From positions 868,501-932,500 of the forward strand of contig NZ_CP022707.1 of NCBI RefSeq assembly GCF_025340265.1: a DNA stretch of 64,000 bases, read 5' to 3'. Under the pieces are notes generated by a model that made no database searches, was not told the DNA's origin, and saw nothing but the letters and a program-made list of their open reading frames with translations. The stretch's first letter is position 1, and the number at the start of each line of letters is the position of its first letter. Source of the stretch: Novosphingobium sp. 9. GTDB taxonomy: Bacteria > Pseudomonadota > Alphaproteobacteria > Sphingomonadales > Sphingomonadaceae. The position numbers and the translations under genes were made by a program. Shown in pieces: positions 17,049-25,932 of this stretch.

Positions 17049-18400
17049 GCGGCGGAGGCGTCCGCCGGAACCTTGAGCACACCGGCCAGGCTGTTCGGCC
17101 CGGCGCTGGCGATCTCCACCGTCACCAGATCGCCGATCGCGGCCTCGCCGATGAAGTGGACAGACTGCAACCACGGCGACTTGCCCAGCCACTGGCCGGG
17201 AAGCTTGCCGCGCCGCTCGACCAGCACGGTGCAGGTCTTGCCCACGGTCGCGGCGTTGAAGGCGGCCTGATCGCGGTTGAGCGCGGCCTGAAGCCGCTGG
17301 AGCCGCTCGTCCATCACGGCGGCGGGAACCTGATCGCCCATCGTCGCCGCAGGGGTTCCGGCGCGCGGGGAATACTTGAAGCTGTAGCACTGCGAATAGC
17401 CGACCGCGTCCACCAGCTTGAGCGTGTCCGCGAACTCGGCCTCGGTCTCGCCGGGGAAGCCGACGATGAAATCGCCCGACAGCGCGATGTCCGGGCGCAC
17501 GGCGCGCACCCGGTCGAGGATTTTCAGATAGCTTTCCACCGTGTGGCTGCGGTTCATGGCCTTGAGCACGCGGTCGTTGCCCGCCTGCACCGGCAGGTGG
17601 AGGAACGGCATCAGCTTGGCGATCTCGCTATGCGCGTCGATCAGCCCCTGCGTCATGTCGTTGGGGTGGCTGGTGGTGTAGCGGATACGCGCCAGCTCCG
17701 GGATCGCCGCCAGTTCGCGGGCAAGGCCATCGAGGCCTACTGCGCGACCCTTCGCGTCTTCGCCGCTCCACGCATTGACGTTCTGGCCCAGCAGCGTGAT
17801 CTCGCGCGCGCCGGCCTCGACCAGCCGCTTGGCCTCGTCGATCAGCGCCGCATAGGGGCGCGAGATTTCCGCGCCGCGGGTATAGGGCACCACGCAATAG
17901 GTGCAGAACTTGTCGCAGCCTTCCTGCACCGTCAGGAACGCCGATGGACCGGACCTGCGGCGACGCGGCAGCGCGTCGAACTTGGTCTCGGCAGGCATGT
18001 CGGTATCGGTGGCGCGGCGACCGGCGACGGCCTCGGCGACCATCTGCGGCAGGCGGTGATAGGCCTGCGGACCGACCACCATCTTCACGGCGGGCGCACG
18101 GGTCATGATCTCCTCGCCCTCGGCCTGCGCGACGCAGCCCGCGACCGCGATCAGCGGCGAGGTGCCATCGTCGCGCTTCAGGCGGCCGATGTCTGAATAG
18201 ACCTTTTCCGCTGCCTTTTCGCGGATATGGCAGGTGTTGAGCACCACCAGATCGGCATCCTCGCCCTCCGGCGCAGGGGCGATGCCCTGCTCGGCCAGCA
18301 GTTCGGCCATGCGCTCGCCGTCATAGACGTTCATCTGGCAGCCGAAGCTCTTGACCCGGTAGGTCTTCGGATTCGCAACAGGAGAAGAAGGTGTCTGCAT
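17045..18400 (-). CDS. miaB: tRNA-2-methylthio-N6-dimethylallyladenosine synthase MiaB
   Basis: Radical-SAM methylthiotransferase acting on A37 of tRNAs that read UNN codons. The N-terminal cluster ligands are Cys21, Cys57 and Cys89; the radical-SAM motif GCDKFCTYC gives Cys162, Cys166 and Cys169; a TRAM domain lies at the C-terminus. I start at [12 protein letters not shown] (18400), giving 451 residues, the normal size. The frame is open upstream to 18844 but that stretch is unlike MiaB. It is co-transcribed with the hydrolase and two genes upstream of phoH-ybeY-corC, its common partners. Confidence 0.95.
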   Translation of the reverse strand: MQTPSSPVANPKTYRVKSFGCQMNVYDGERMAELLAEQGIAPAPEGEDADLVVLNTCHIREKAAEKVYSDIGRLKRDDGTSPLIAVAGCVAQAEGEEIMTRAPAVKMVVGPQAYHRLPQMVAEAVAGRRATDTDMPAETKFDALPRRRRSGPSAFLTVQEGCDKFCTYCVVPYTRGAEISRPYAALIDEAKRLVEAGAREITLLGQNVNAWSGEDAKGRAVGLDGLARELAAIPELARIRYTTSHPNDMTQGLIDAHSEIAKLMPFLHLPVQAGNDRVLKAMNRSHTVESYLKILDRVRAVRPDIALSGDFIVGFPGETEAEFADTLKLVDAVGYSQCYSFKYSPRAGTPAATMGDQVPAAVMDERLQRLQAALNRDQAAFNAATVGKTCTVLVERRGKLPGQWLGKSPWLQSVHFIGEAAIGDLVTVEIASAGPNSLAGVLKVPADASAA

Positions 18401-18601
18401 GGCCGCGCCGATACCGGAAAAGCGCGGGCTTGGACAGGGGGAAGAGGGCAGGGGGGAAGAGCAGAACGAAAAGCTGACATAGCCTGCCTGTTCACAGAAC
18501 AGCTGCCTTCCAAACCGTTTTCCTACACTCTGCACCTTCCGGTATTTTCGGGGGCATGGACAGCTCTCCTCGCCCCGCTCGCCCTTTCCTGCCTGCAACC
18601 C

Positions 18602-18961
18602 GTGCCCAACAGCGAATACCGCTGGACGAAGGAGAAGGCGCTCGTGTTCCTGCGCGCGCTGGCCTTCGGATACTCGGTCGCGGCGAGTGCGGCGCTGGTG
18701 GGGATGAGCCGCCAGTCGGCCTATCGGCTGCGAGAGCGGCTGGGAGAGGTATTTGCCGAGGCGTGGGACGAGGGGCAACGCCTCGGGGCTCTGCGGCGTG
18801 CGCAGCGCTATGCACGGGCCCCGCAAGGTGACACTCGGGGGCAAGGTGACACTTTGCCTCTGGACCGTGTCAACTGTGTCAACCAGAGTGTCACCTTGGG
18901 TGAAGCGGCTGCCTGCATTTCGGGTCGCATAAAGCGTGATTTCCCGCTATCCGCGCGCGTC
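18602..18961 (+). CDS. Small helix-turn-helix ORF, in frame with argS, no stop
   Basis: From a possible GTG at 18602 the frame encodes [15 protein letters not shown], then [22 protein letters not shown], a clear helix-turn-helix. It ends in a low-complexity stretch with two QGDT repeats. There is no stop codon before the argS ATG at 18962, so the frame runs straight into argS. It may be a separate HTH protein whose stop was lost, an N-terminal extension of ArgS, or a decayed gene. The start is uncertain. The QGDT repeats are encoded by the TGTCAC repeat cluster at 18823-18898. Confidence 0.42.
18823..18898. repeat. Cluster of direct and inverted AAGGTGACACT repeats upstream of argS
   Basis: GCAAGGTGACACT occurs at 18823-18835 and again 18 bases later at 18841-18853, and inverted as AGTGTCACCTTG at 18887-18898. 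Two further TGTCAA half-copies lie between. The second direct copy and the inverted copy can form an 11-base-pair hairpin ending about 60 bases before the argS start. Confidence 0.75.
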
Positions 18962-20710
18962 ATGAGCAAGACCGAAACTTTGTACGCCGCCTTTGCAGGC
19001 CACCTGAACGCCGCGCTCGATGCGCTGGAAGCGGCCGGTTCGCTGCCGGGCGGCCTCAAGCGAGGGGCGATCACGGTCGAGCCGCCGCGCGATCCCTCGC
19101 ATGGCGACCTGTCCACCAATGCCGCGATGGTGCTGGCCAAGCCTGCGGGCATGAAGCCGCGCGACGTGGCCGAGGCGCTGGTGGCCGAACTCGCCAAGCT
19201 GGAGGATGTCACCTCGGCCGAGATCGCCGGGCCGGGCTTCATCAACCTGCGCCTCTCGCCCGCCGCCTGGATCGCCGAACTGCGCGCGATCGGCACGCTG
19301 GGTGCGGATTACGGCCGCTCGACGATGGGCGGCGGCAAGGTGGTGAACGTCGAATACGTCTCGGCCAACCCCACCGGCCCGATGCACATGGGCCACTGCC
19401 GCGGCGCGGTGGTCGGCGATGCGCTGGCCAGCCTGCTGGAGTTCGCAGGCCACAAGGTGGTCAAGGAATACTACGTCAACGATGCGGGCGCACAGGTGCA
19501 GGTGCTCGCCCGCTCGGCGCATGTCCGTTATCGCGAGGCGCTTGGCGAAGAGGTCGGCGCGATCCCCGAGGGGCTCTATCCGGGCGAATACCTGATCCCG
19601 GTGGGCGAACAGCTCGCCGCCGAGTTCGGCGACAAGTACGCCAAGGCGCCCGAATCGGAGTGGCTGGTGCTGTTCCGCGAAAAGGCGGTCGCGGCGATGC
19701 TGGTGATGATCAAGCAGGACCTCGCCCTGCTCGGCATCCACCACGATCTGTTCTCGTCGGAGGCCGAACTGCAGGCCTCGGGCAAGCCGGACGAGGCCGA
19801 AGCGTGGCTGCGCGCCAAGGGTCTGGTCTACGACGGCGTGCTCGAAGCGCCCAAGGGCAAGACGCTGGACGACTGGGAAGCGGTGGAGCTGCCGCTGTTC
19901 AAGTCGACCGCATTCGGGGACGATCAGGATCGCCCGATCAAGAAGTCGGACGGCACCTGGACCTACTTCGGCGCCGATCTCGCCTATCACTTCCAGAAGG
20001 CGCAGAGCGCCGACGCCCTCGTCGACATCTGGGGCGCGGACCACGCGGGCACCGTCAAGCGCATCAAGGCCGCCGTTGCGGCGATGACCGGCGAGAACGG
20101 CGAGGAGACCCCGTTCGAGGTGAAGCTGGTCCAGATGGTCCAACTGCTGCGCGATGGCGAGCCGGTGAAGATGTCCAAGCGTTCGGGCAACTTCGTCACG
20201 CTGGCCGACGTGGTGAACGAAGTGGGCAAGGACGTGGTGCGCTTCACCATGCTCACCCGCAAGCCCGAGGCGCAGATGGACTTCGACTTCGCCAAGGTGG
20301 TCGAAGCCTCGAAGGACAACCCGGTGTTCTACGTGCAGTACGCCAATGCCCGCGTCCACTCGACGCTGCGCAAGGGTCTGGCCGAAGGCAACTTCACGCC
20401 GTCTGCGGACGATCTGGAACTGCTGGGGGCCGAAGAGCTGGAGCTGGTCAAGCTGGCCGCGCAGTTCCCCCGCATCGTCGAGGCGGCAGCCGTGGCGCGC
20501 GAGGCGCACCGGATCGCTTTCTTCCTCGGCGATCTGGCCGCCGCGTTCCATGGCTACTGGAACCTCGGAAACGACCGGATCGAAAAGCGCTTCGTTAACG
20601 TGCAGGATGGTAAGCTGACGGCAGCGCGGCTATTCCTGGCTGCACAGATGGGGCAGCTGATCCGCAACGGTCTGGCCCTGCTCGGCGTCGAGGCCGTGGA
20701 GGAAATGTAA
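18962..20710 (+). CDS. argS: Arginyl-tRNA synthetase
   Basis: Class I synthetase charging tRNA-Arg, 582 residues from MSKTETLYAAFAG. The HIGH-type motif is HMGH in NPTGPMHMGHCRG, the KMSKS loop is VKMSKRSGN, and the Arg-tRNA synthetase additional N-terminal domain and C-terminal DALR domain are both present. The frame is open for 245 codons upstream, so the ATG at 18962 is chosen by family length. It leads the operon argS-SPOR-nagZ-scpAB-tatABC; the next gene begins five bases after its stop. Confidence 0.95.
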   Translation: MSKTETLYAAFAGHLNAALDALEAAGSLPGGLKRGAITVEPPRDPSHGDLSTNAAMVLAKPAGMKPRDVAEALVAELAKLEDVTSAEIAGPGFINLRLSPAAWIAELRAIGTLGADYGRSTMGGGKVVNVEYVSANPTGPMHMGHCRGAVVGDALASLLEFAGHKVVKEYYVNDAGAQVQVLARSAHVRYREALGEEVGAIPEGLYPGEYLIPVGEQLAAEFGDKYAKAPESEWLVLFREKAVAAMLVMIKQDLALLGIHHDLFSSEAELQASGKPDEAEAWLRAKGLVYDGVLEAPKGKTLDDWEAVELPLFKSTAFGDDQDRPIKKSDGTWTYFGADLAYHFQKAQSADALVDIWGADHAGTVKRIKAAVAAMTGENGEETPFEVKLVQMVQLLRDGEPVKMSKRSGNFVTLADVVNEVGKDVVRFTMLTRKPEAQMDFDFAKVVEASKDNPVFYVQYANARVHSTLRKGLAEGNFTPSADDLELLGAEELELVKLAAQFPRIVEAAAVAREAHRIAFFLGDLAAAFHGYWNLGNDRIEKRFVNVQDGKLTAARLFLAAQMGQLIRNGLALLGVEAVEEM

Positions 20711-20715
20711 GGGCA

Positions 20716-21603
20716 ATGGTGAATCCGTTCGGGGATCAGGCGTTCGGCGCGCAGGGCAATGGCCGTGACGAGGCGGGCCGCAACGAGACGGGCAGCAACG
20801 CGGGAGACGGGTTCTTCCACGAGGCGCCGCCGTCCGGCGCGCAGGGCTTTGCTTCGGAACCCTTCGACGAGCCCGAACGGCTGAACCCCCGGTTTTCGGA
20901 GGCGCCTTCGGAAGCGCGCCGCCTTGACATGGGCGAGCCCGAAGTGCGTCTGCCCTGGCTCGAAGGTGACGACGAGGACGAGGATGACGAGCGCGGCGGC
21001 CTGAGCGCGCAGGGACTGGTGCTGATCGGTCTCGGTCTGGTGGCGGTGATCGCCATCATCGGCGCGGTGATCTGGGCGACGCGCGGCCATGGCGATCAGG
21101 AACTGGTGGCGGTCGGCGGCGTGATCGAGGCGCCCAAGATGCCCTACAAGGTCCGTCCCGACGATCCGGGCGGTCAGGTGGTCGACGGCACCGGCGATTC
21201 GAGCTTCGCGGTCGCCGAAGGGCAGAGCCGCCCCGCGCGCATCGATGCGATGAACGGCGATGGCGGCAATGCTGCCGCACCCGCACAGCCCGGCTTCGAC
21301 AGCGTCGGCGCCAAGCCCGGTGCGGCAGCTTCGCCTTCGCCGACAGCCTCGGCGACGCCTGCACTGACCGGTGTCGGCGTGCAGGTCGGCGCCTATGCCA
21401 ATACGGCGGCGGCGGAAGCGGGCTGGGCAGTGCTCAAGAAGCGCTACGACGGTCTTTCGGCTTTCCAGCACCGTGTGGTGCAGGGCACGGCGGATATCGG
21501 CACCGTCTATCGCCTGCAGGCGGTGACGGAGAATGCCGCTGCCGCGCGCACGCTGTGCGAAGGGCTCCAGCAGGCGGACATTCCCTGCCAGGTCAAGAAC
21601 TGA
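20716..21603 (+). CDS. SPOR-domain membrane protein
   Basis: 295 residues: a disordered Gly/Asn/acidic cytoplasmic N-terminus (1-95), one transmembrane helix (about 100-118, LVLIGLGLVAVIAIIGAVIW), a periplasmic linker rich in Ala/Pro, and a C-terminal SPOR domain (about 220-295, GVGVQVGAYANTAAAEAGW). SPOR domains bind glycan strands stripped of peptides at the septum, so a cell-division role is likely. It sits between argS and nagZ, as in other sphingomonads. Confidence 0.88.
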   Translation: MVNPFGDQAFGAQGNGRDEAGRNETGSNAGDGFFHEAPPSGAQGFASEPFDEPERLNPRFSEAPSEARRLDMGEPEVRLPWLEGDDEDEDDERGGLSAQGLVLIGLGLVAVIAIIGAVIWATRGHGDQELVAVGGVIEAPKMPYKVRPDDPGGQVVDGTGDSSFAVAEGQSRPARIDAMNGDGGNAAAPAQPGFDSVGAKPGAAASPSPTASATPALTGVGVQVGAYANTAAAEAGWAVLKKRYDGLSAFQHRVVQGTADIGTVYRLQAVTENAAAARTLCEGLQQADIPCQVKN

Positions 21604-21688
21604 AAAAGCGCCGGGAAAGCCCAAGGGCATAGGGTATCCATCTCCCGCGATCTTGCGGGAGGCCCCCTGTTCGTGCGACGGATCGGCC

Positions 21689-22732
21689 ATGGTTCCTGCA
21701 ATTTTCGGCCTCTCCGGCCTGACGCTGAGCGCTGATGAGCGCGCCTTCTTCGCCGATGCCGATCCGGCGGGCTACATCCTGTTCGGGCGCAACATCGAGA
21801 GCCGCGAGCAGGTTCGCGCGCTGACCGACGAGCTGCGCGCGATCCATGGCCGCGACCGGCTGCTGATCTCGATCGATCAGGAAGGTGGCCGTGTCGCAAG
21901 GATGAAGCCGCCGGTCTGGCCAGCCTATCCGGCAGGCGAGGCGTTCGACCGGCTTTACGAGATCGCGCCTGCCAGTGCCATCGAGGCCGCGCGCCTCAAT
22001 GCCGAGGCGCTGGGGCTGGATCTTGCCGAAGTGGGTGTGACGCTCGATTGCCATCCGCCGCTCGACCTGCGCCAGCCCGGCGCGCACGATATCGTCGGCG
22101 ACCGGTCGCTCGGCCACGATCCGATGCGCGTCACCGCGCTGGGCCGCGCGATCCTCGAAGGGCTGGCGCTGGCGGGCGTGGTCGGCTGCGTCAAGCATAT
22201 CCCCGGCCACGGGCGGGCGATGGCGGACAGCCACAAGGAACTGCCCACCGTCACCGCCAGTGCCGAGGAACTCGAACGCGACATCGAGCCGTTCCGCACG
22301 CTGAGCACAGGGCCTTTCGTCGCTCCCGTCGGCATGACCGCGCATGTGCGCTACACCGCGTGGGACGATGCGCTGCCCGCCACGCTCTCGCCCAGGGTGA
22401 TTGTCGAGATCATCCGGGGGCGGATCGGCTTCGACGGCCTGCTGATGAGCGACGATCTCGACATGCAGGCGCTGTCGGGCAGCGTGCCGGACCTCGCCGC
22501 GCAGGCCGTCGCGGCAGGTTGCGACATCGCGCTCAACTGCTGGGCGAAGATGGACGACATGACCGGTATCGCGCGCGCTCTGCCCGATATTGCCCCCCGC
22601 GCTGGCGAACGGCTGGCGGCGGCGATGGCTTCGGTCACGCCGCGCGTGTTCACCGAAGCGGACCGTGCGGCGCATGCCGATCTCATTGCCCGGCGCGATG
22701 CACTGCTTGCGCTCGTTCCCGCACCCGCCTGA
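21689..22732 (+). CDS. nagZ: Beta-N-acetylhexosaminidase NagZ
   Basis: GH3 cytoplasmic glycosidase that removes GlcNAc from anhydromuropeptides in peptidoglycan recycling. The NagZ signature KHIPGHGRAMADSHKELP is present with the catalytic His and Asp loop; the nucleophile Asp is in LLMSDDLDM. I start at MVPAIFGLSGL (21689), giving 347 residues; the frame opens earlier at 21533 inside the SPOR gene. scpA follows after five bases. Confidence 0.93.
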   Translation: MVPAIFGLSGLTLSADERAFFADADPAGYILFGRNIESREQVRALTDELRAIHGRDRLLISIDQEGGRVARMKPPVWPAYPAGEAFDRLYEIAPASAIEAARLNAEALGLDLAEVGVTLDCHPPLDLRQPGAHDIVGDRSLGHDPMRVTALGRAILEGLALAGVVGCVKHIPGHGRAMADSHKELPTVTASAEELERDIEPFRTLSTGPFVAPVGMTAHVRYTAWDDALPATLSPRVIVEIIRGRIGFDGLLMSDDLDMQALSGSVPDLAAQAVAAGCDIALNCWAKMDDMTGIARALPDIAPRAGERLAAAMASVTPRVFTEADRAAHADLIARRDALLALVPAPA

Positions 22733-22737
22733 TCGCG

Positions 22738-23568
22738 ATGGAGCAGGGGGCGCTACGGGGGATCGAGGAACACCATGCCGAGGCGCGCGCAGCTGCCGAG
22801 CGGCGCGATGCGCTGTATCTGGAGATCGACGGCTGGGAAGGTCCGCTCGACCTGCTGCTCGATCTCGCGCGGCGCCAGAAGGTGGACCTGCGCACGATCT
22901 CGATCCTCGAACTGGTCGATGCCTATCTGACCTATGTCGAGGAGGCGGAGGCGCTGCGGCTGGAACTGGCGGCGGACTATCTGGTGATGGCGGCATGGCT
23001 CGCCTACCTCAAGTCCGCGATGCTGCTCCCCAGGGAGGAGCAGGAAGATCCCAGCCCCGAAGAACTGGCGCTGCGCCTGCAAATGCGCCTGCAACGCCTC
23101 GCCGCCATGCGGGAGGCGGCGGCGCGGCTGATGGGGCGTGACCGGCTGGGGCGCGACGTGTTCCTGCGCGGCGCGCCCGAAGGGCTGCGGGTGGAGCGCA
23201 AGGCGCTGTGGCAGGCCTCATGGTACGATCTGGTGCGGGCCTACGGTGATGTCAAAGTCCGCTCGCAGCCGGTGGTCCACATGGTGCGCGAACGCATGGT
23301 GATGAGCCTCGACACCGCGATCGAGCGGGTATCCTCGATGCTGGGCGTCGCGGTCGACTGGATGGAACTGCGCGATTTCCTGCCGCCCGCGCACGACGCC
23401 TGGGCGAACCCGCAGTTGCGCCGCTCGGCACTGGCCTCCAGCTTCGTCGCCGCGCTGGAACTGGCGCGCACCGGAAGGGCCGAGATCGTGCAGGAGCAGG
23501 TGTTCGGCCCGCTGCGGTTGAAAGCGATGCCGAGAGAGAGCCAGAACATGCGCGAGAGCCGGGCATGA
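22738..23568 (+). CDS. scpA: Segregation and condensation protein A
   Basis: Kleisin subunit of the SMC-ScpAB complex that organises and segregates the chromosome. The N-terminal motif DGWEGPLDLLLDLARRQKVDL (about 31-51) is diagnostic and the C-terminal winged helix contacts the SMC head. It is 276 residues from ATG 22738. It is part of the argS-tat operon and its stop overlaps the scpB start by four bases. Confidence 0.95.
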   Translation: MEQGALRGIEEHHAEARAAAERRDALYLEIDGWEGPLDLLLDLARRQKVDLRTISILELVDAYLTYVEEAEALRLELAADYLVMAAWLAYLKSAMLLPREEQEDPSPEELALRLQMRLQRLAAMREAAARLMGRDRLGRDVFLRGAPEGLRVERKALWQASWYDLVRAYGDVKVRSQPVVHMVRERMVMSLDTAIERVSSMLGVAVDWMELRDFLPPAHDAWANPQLRRSALASSFVAALELARTGRAEIVQEQVFGPLRLKAMPRESQNMRESRA

Positions 23569-24197
23569 GCGCGGGCGATCCGGCGCTCGACGCGCTTATC
23601 CGGGCGGTCGAGGCGACCTTGTTCGCGGCGGAAGCGCCGATGAGCGTGGAGCAGATTTCCACGCATCTTGGCGGCGCGGCGGTGCGACCGGCGCTGGTCG
23701 AACTGCAGCGCCATTACGCGACGCGCGGCGTGCATCTGGTCGAGCGCGGCAGGCGCTGGCATTTCGAGACTGCGCCCGATCTCGCGCACCTGCTGCGGCG
23801 CGAGAAGGAAGAGCCGCGCCGGTTGAGCCGGGCAGCGACCGAGGTGCTCGCGATCGTCGCCTATCACGAGCCGGTCAGCCGCGCGCAGATCGAGCAGATC
23901 CGCGGCGTGCAGACCGCCAAGGGCACGCTCGACGTGCTGATGGAGGCGGGCTGGGTCCGTGCGGCAGGGCGGCGCGAAGTGCCGGGGCGTCCGGTGATCT
24001 ATGCAACGACGCCCGAATTTCTCGATCACTTCGGCCTTGCCTCGCTGCGCGATCTTCCGGGTGTGGACGAGCTGCGCGCCTCGGGCCTGCTCGATCCGGT
24101 GGACGACGACATGATCGAGCGGGCGCTTGGTGGCGGCGGTGAAGGTGCCGATGAGGATCAGGACGATCACGCGACTGGGGACGAAGAGGGCCTCTGA
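23565..24197 (+). CDS. scpB: Segregation and condensation protein B
   Basis: 210-residue partner of ScpA with two winged-helix domains. The family motif LSRAATEVLAIVAYHEPVSR lies near residue 87. The C-terminus is strongly acidic, ending GADEDQDDHATGDEEG. The start overlaps the scpA stop (ATGA). Confidence 0.95.
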   Translation: MSAGDPALDALIRAVEATLFAAEAPMSVEQISTHLGGAAVRPALVELQRHYATRGVHLVERGRRWHFETAPDLAHLLRREKEEPRRLSRAATEVLAIVAYHEPVSRAQIEQIRGVQTAKGTLDVLMEAGWVRAAGRREVPGRPVIYATTPEFLDHFGLASLRDLPGVDELRASGLLDPVDDDMIERALGGGGEGADEDQDDHATGDEEGL

Positions 24198-24297
24198 GCC
24201 CTTCCGCGCAATAGTCGGGCTGGTATCGGGGCCGGAAAGTGCCTAGATGAATCGAGGTGGGCCCGGAATCGGGCATTCGATTACTGGAGTTAGGGTT

Positions 24298-24585
24298 ATG
24301 GGTAGCTTGTCGATCTGGCACTGGCTGATCGTTCTGGTGATCGTGCTCGTGCTGTTCGGTCGCGGCCGCGTCTCGGAAATCATGGGTGAGTTCGGGAAGG
24401 GCATCAAGAGCTTCAAGGAAGGCGTGAACGAGGAAGAATCGAAGAAGGGCACGGTAACGCCGCCGCCCGCGCCGGTGGCTCCGCCTGCGCAGATCACCTC
24501 GACGGAAGTTCCGCCTGTCGCGCCTGTGGCGCCGCCAGTTGCCCCTCACGTCGGCACCACCGAAAACAAGACCGAGCAGAACTGA
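24298..24585 (+). CDS. tatA: Sec-independent translocase subunit TatA
   Basis: 95-residue pore-forming Tat subunit. A short N-terminal transmembrane helix ([15 protein letters not shown], about 6-21) and the FG hinge lead into an amphipathic helix ([14 protein letters not shown]). The tail is Pro/Val-rich. The start MGSLSIWHW at 24298 is preceded by TGGAG. tatB follows after 26 bases. Confidence 0.95.
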   Translation: MGSLSIWHWLIVLVIVLVLFGRGRVSEIMGEFGKGIKSFKEGVNEEESKKGTVTPPPAPVAPPAQITSTEVPPVAPVAPPVAPHVGTTENKTEQN

Positions 24586-24611
24586 CCGCAAGACCGAACG
24601 GATAACAGGCG

Positions 24612-25067
24612 ATGTTCGACATCGGCGGCTCCGAATTACTGTTGATCGTCATCGTGGCGGTCGTGGTGATCGGCCCCAAGGATCTGCCCGTGGCGCTGCG
24701 CGTCGCGGGCCGGTGGATCGGCAAGATGCGCAAGGTCTCCAACCACTTCCGCGCCGGCATCGATGCCATGGTGCGCGAGGCGGAGTTGGAGGACATGGAG
24801 CGCAAGTGGCGTGAGCAGAACGAGGCGATCATGAAGGCCGCCCCGCAGCTGACCGGCACCGGCGCCGAAAGCGCAGAGGCGATGCAGCCGCCGATCGCGG
24901 AGCCCGATCCGGCGCCTTCGCTCCCGGCTGCCGCTCCGGCACCGACGGCGCCGGAAACCGCAACGCCTGCAAATCCGGCGCCCGCAGCGCCAGCGACGCA
25001 GGCCGCCGAGGCAAAGCCGTCCCCCGAACCGCAGCTCCCGCTCGATACCTCGCAGGAGCATCGCTGA
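24612..25067 (+). CDS. tatB: Sec-independent translocase subunit TatB
   Basis: 151-residue TatB: an N-terminal helix MFDIGGSELLLIVIVAVVVIGP with the conserved Glu8 and Gly-Pro hinge, an amphipathic segment to about 75, then a long Pro/Ala tail. With TatC it forms the twin-arginine signal receptor. tatC starts one base after its stop. Confidence 0.95.
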   Translation: MFDIGGSELLLIVIVAVVVIGPKDLPVALRVAGRWIGKMRKVSNHFRAGIDAMVREAELEDMERKWREQNEAIMKAAPQLTGTGAESAEAMQPPIAEPDPAPSLPAAAPAPTAPETATPANPAPAAPATQAAEAKPSPEPQLPLDTSQEHR

Positions 25068-25068
25068 C

Positions 25069-25875
25069 GTGGCCTTTCGCATCTCCGATATCGACGATTC
25101 GCAGGCGCCGCTGCTCGAACATCTGGTCGAACTGCGCACGCGTCTGCTGCGGGCGTTCATGGCCTTCGCCGTGGCCTTCGCGGTGTGCTTCTATTTCTCG
25201 GGCAAGCTGATCGGCTTCCTCGTGCGTCCGCTGGTCGAGGCCGGGCAGGACAAGCTGATCTACACCAAGCTCTACGAGGCGTTCTTCGTCGAAGTGAAGG
25301 TGGCGCTGTTCGCGGCGGTCTTCGTCAGCTTCCCGGTGATCGCCAACCAGATCTGGGCGTTCGTGGCGCCGGGGCTCTATGCCAAGGAAAAGCGGGCCTT
25401 CCTGCCGTTCCTGATCGCAACGCCGGTGCTGTTCACGATGGGCGGCGCGCTGGCCTATTATGTAGTGATGCCCACGGCCTTCCACTTCTTCCTGGGTTTC
25501 CAGGGGCAGACCGGTGGCCTCAAGCTCGAAGCGCTTCCGGGCACGGGTGACTATCTGGCGCTGGTGATGCAGTTCATCCTCGCCTTCGGGATCAGCTTCC
25601 TGATGCCGGTGCTGCTGATGCTGCTTAACCGCGCGGGGATCATCACCCGCGATCAGCTGAAGGGCGCGCGGCGCTACGCCATCGTCGGCATCTTTATCAT
25701 CGCTGCGGTGGCCACGCCGCCCGATGTCGTCTCGCAGCTGCTGCTCGCGGTGCCGCTGCTGATGCTGTTCGAGGGCACGCTGATCGTGATGTGGTTCACC
25801 GATCGCAGCGCGGCAAAGGCCAAGGCAGCGGAAGAGGCTGCTGCCGCTGCGGAGGCCGAGGCACCCGCCGCCTGA
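25069..25875 (+). CDS. tatC: Sec-independent translocase subunit TatC
   Basis: 268-residue polytopic protein with six transmembrane segments. The N-terminal signature HLVELRTRLLRA (about 19-30) is the twin-arginine-binding surface; FVAPGLYAKEKR in the first periplasmic-cytoplasmic loop is conserved. GTG is the start codon. It closes the argS-to-tat operon, ending in an Ala/Glu tail, with a terminator 25 bases downstream. Confidence 0.95.
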   Translation: MAFRISDIDDSQAPLLEHLVELRTRLLRAFMAFAVAFAVCFYFSGKLIGFLVRPLVEAGQDKLIYTKLYEAFFVEVKVALFAAVFVSFPVIANQIWAFVAPGLYAKEKRAFLPFLIATPVLFTMGGALAYYVVMPTAFHFFLGFQGQTGGLKLEALPGTGDYLALVMQFILAFGISFLMPVLLMLLNRAGIITRDQLKGARRYAIVGIFIIAAVATPPDVVSQLLLAVPLLMLFEGTLIVMWFTDRSAAKAKAAEEAAAAAEAEAPAA

Positions 25876-25897
25876 TACCGGGCATTTCCATTCGACA

Positions 25898-25928
25898 TAA
25901 AAAAGGGCCGGATTTTCCGGCCCTTTTT
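25898..25928. terminator. Bidirectional terminator, tatC / amidohydrolase
   Basis: AAAAGGGCCGGA / TCCGGCCCTTTT stem with a TTT loop, A-rich on the left and T-rich on the right, between two convergent genes. Confidence 0.85.
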
Positions 25929-25932
25929 CGTA

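Noticed and set aside
18947..20551. 534-codon open frame antisense to argS
   Set aside because: Shadow of a canonical arginyl-tRNA synthetase.
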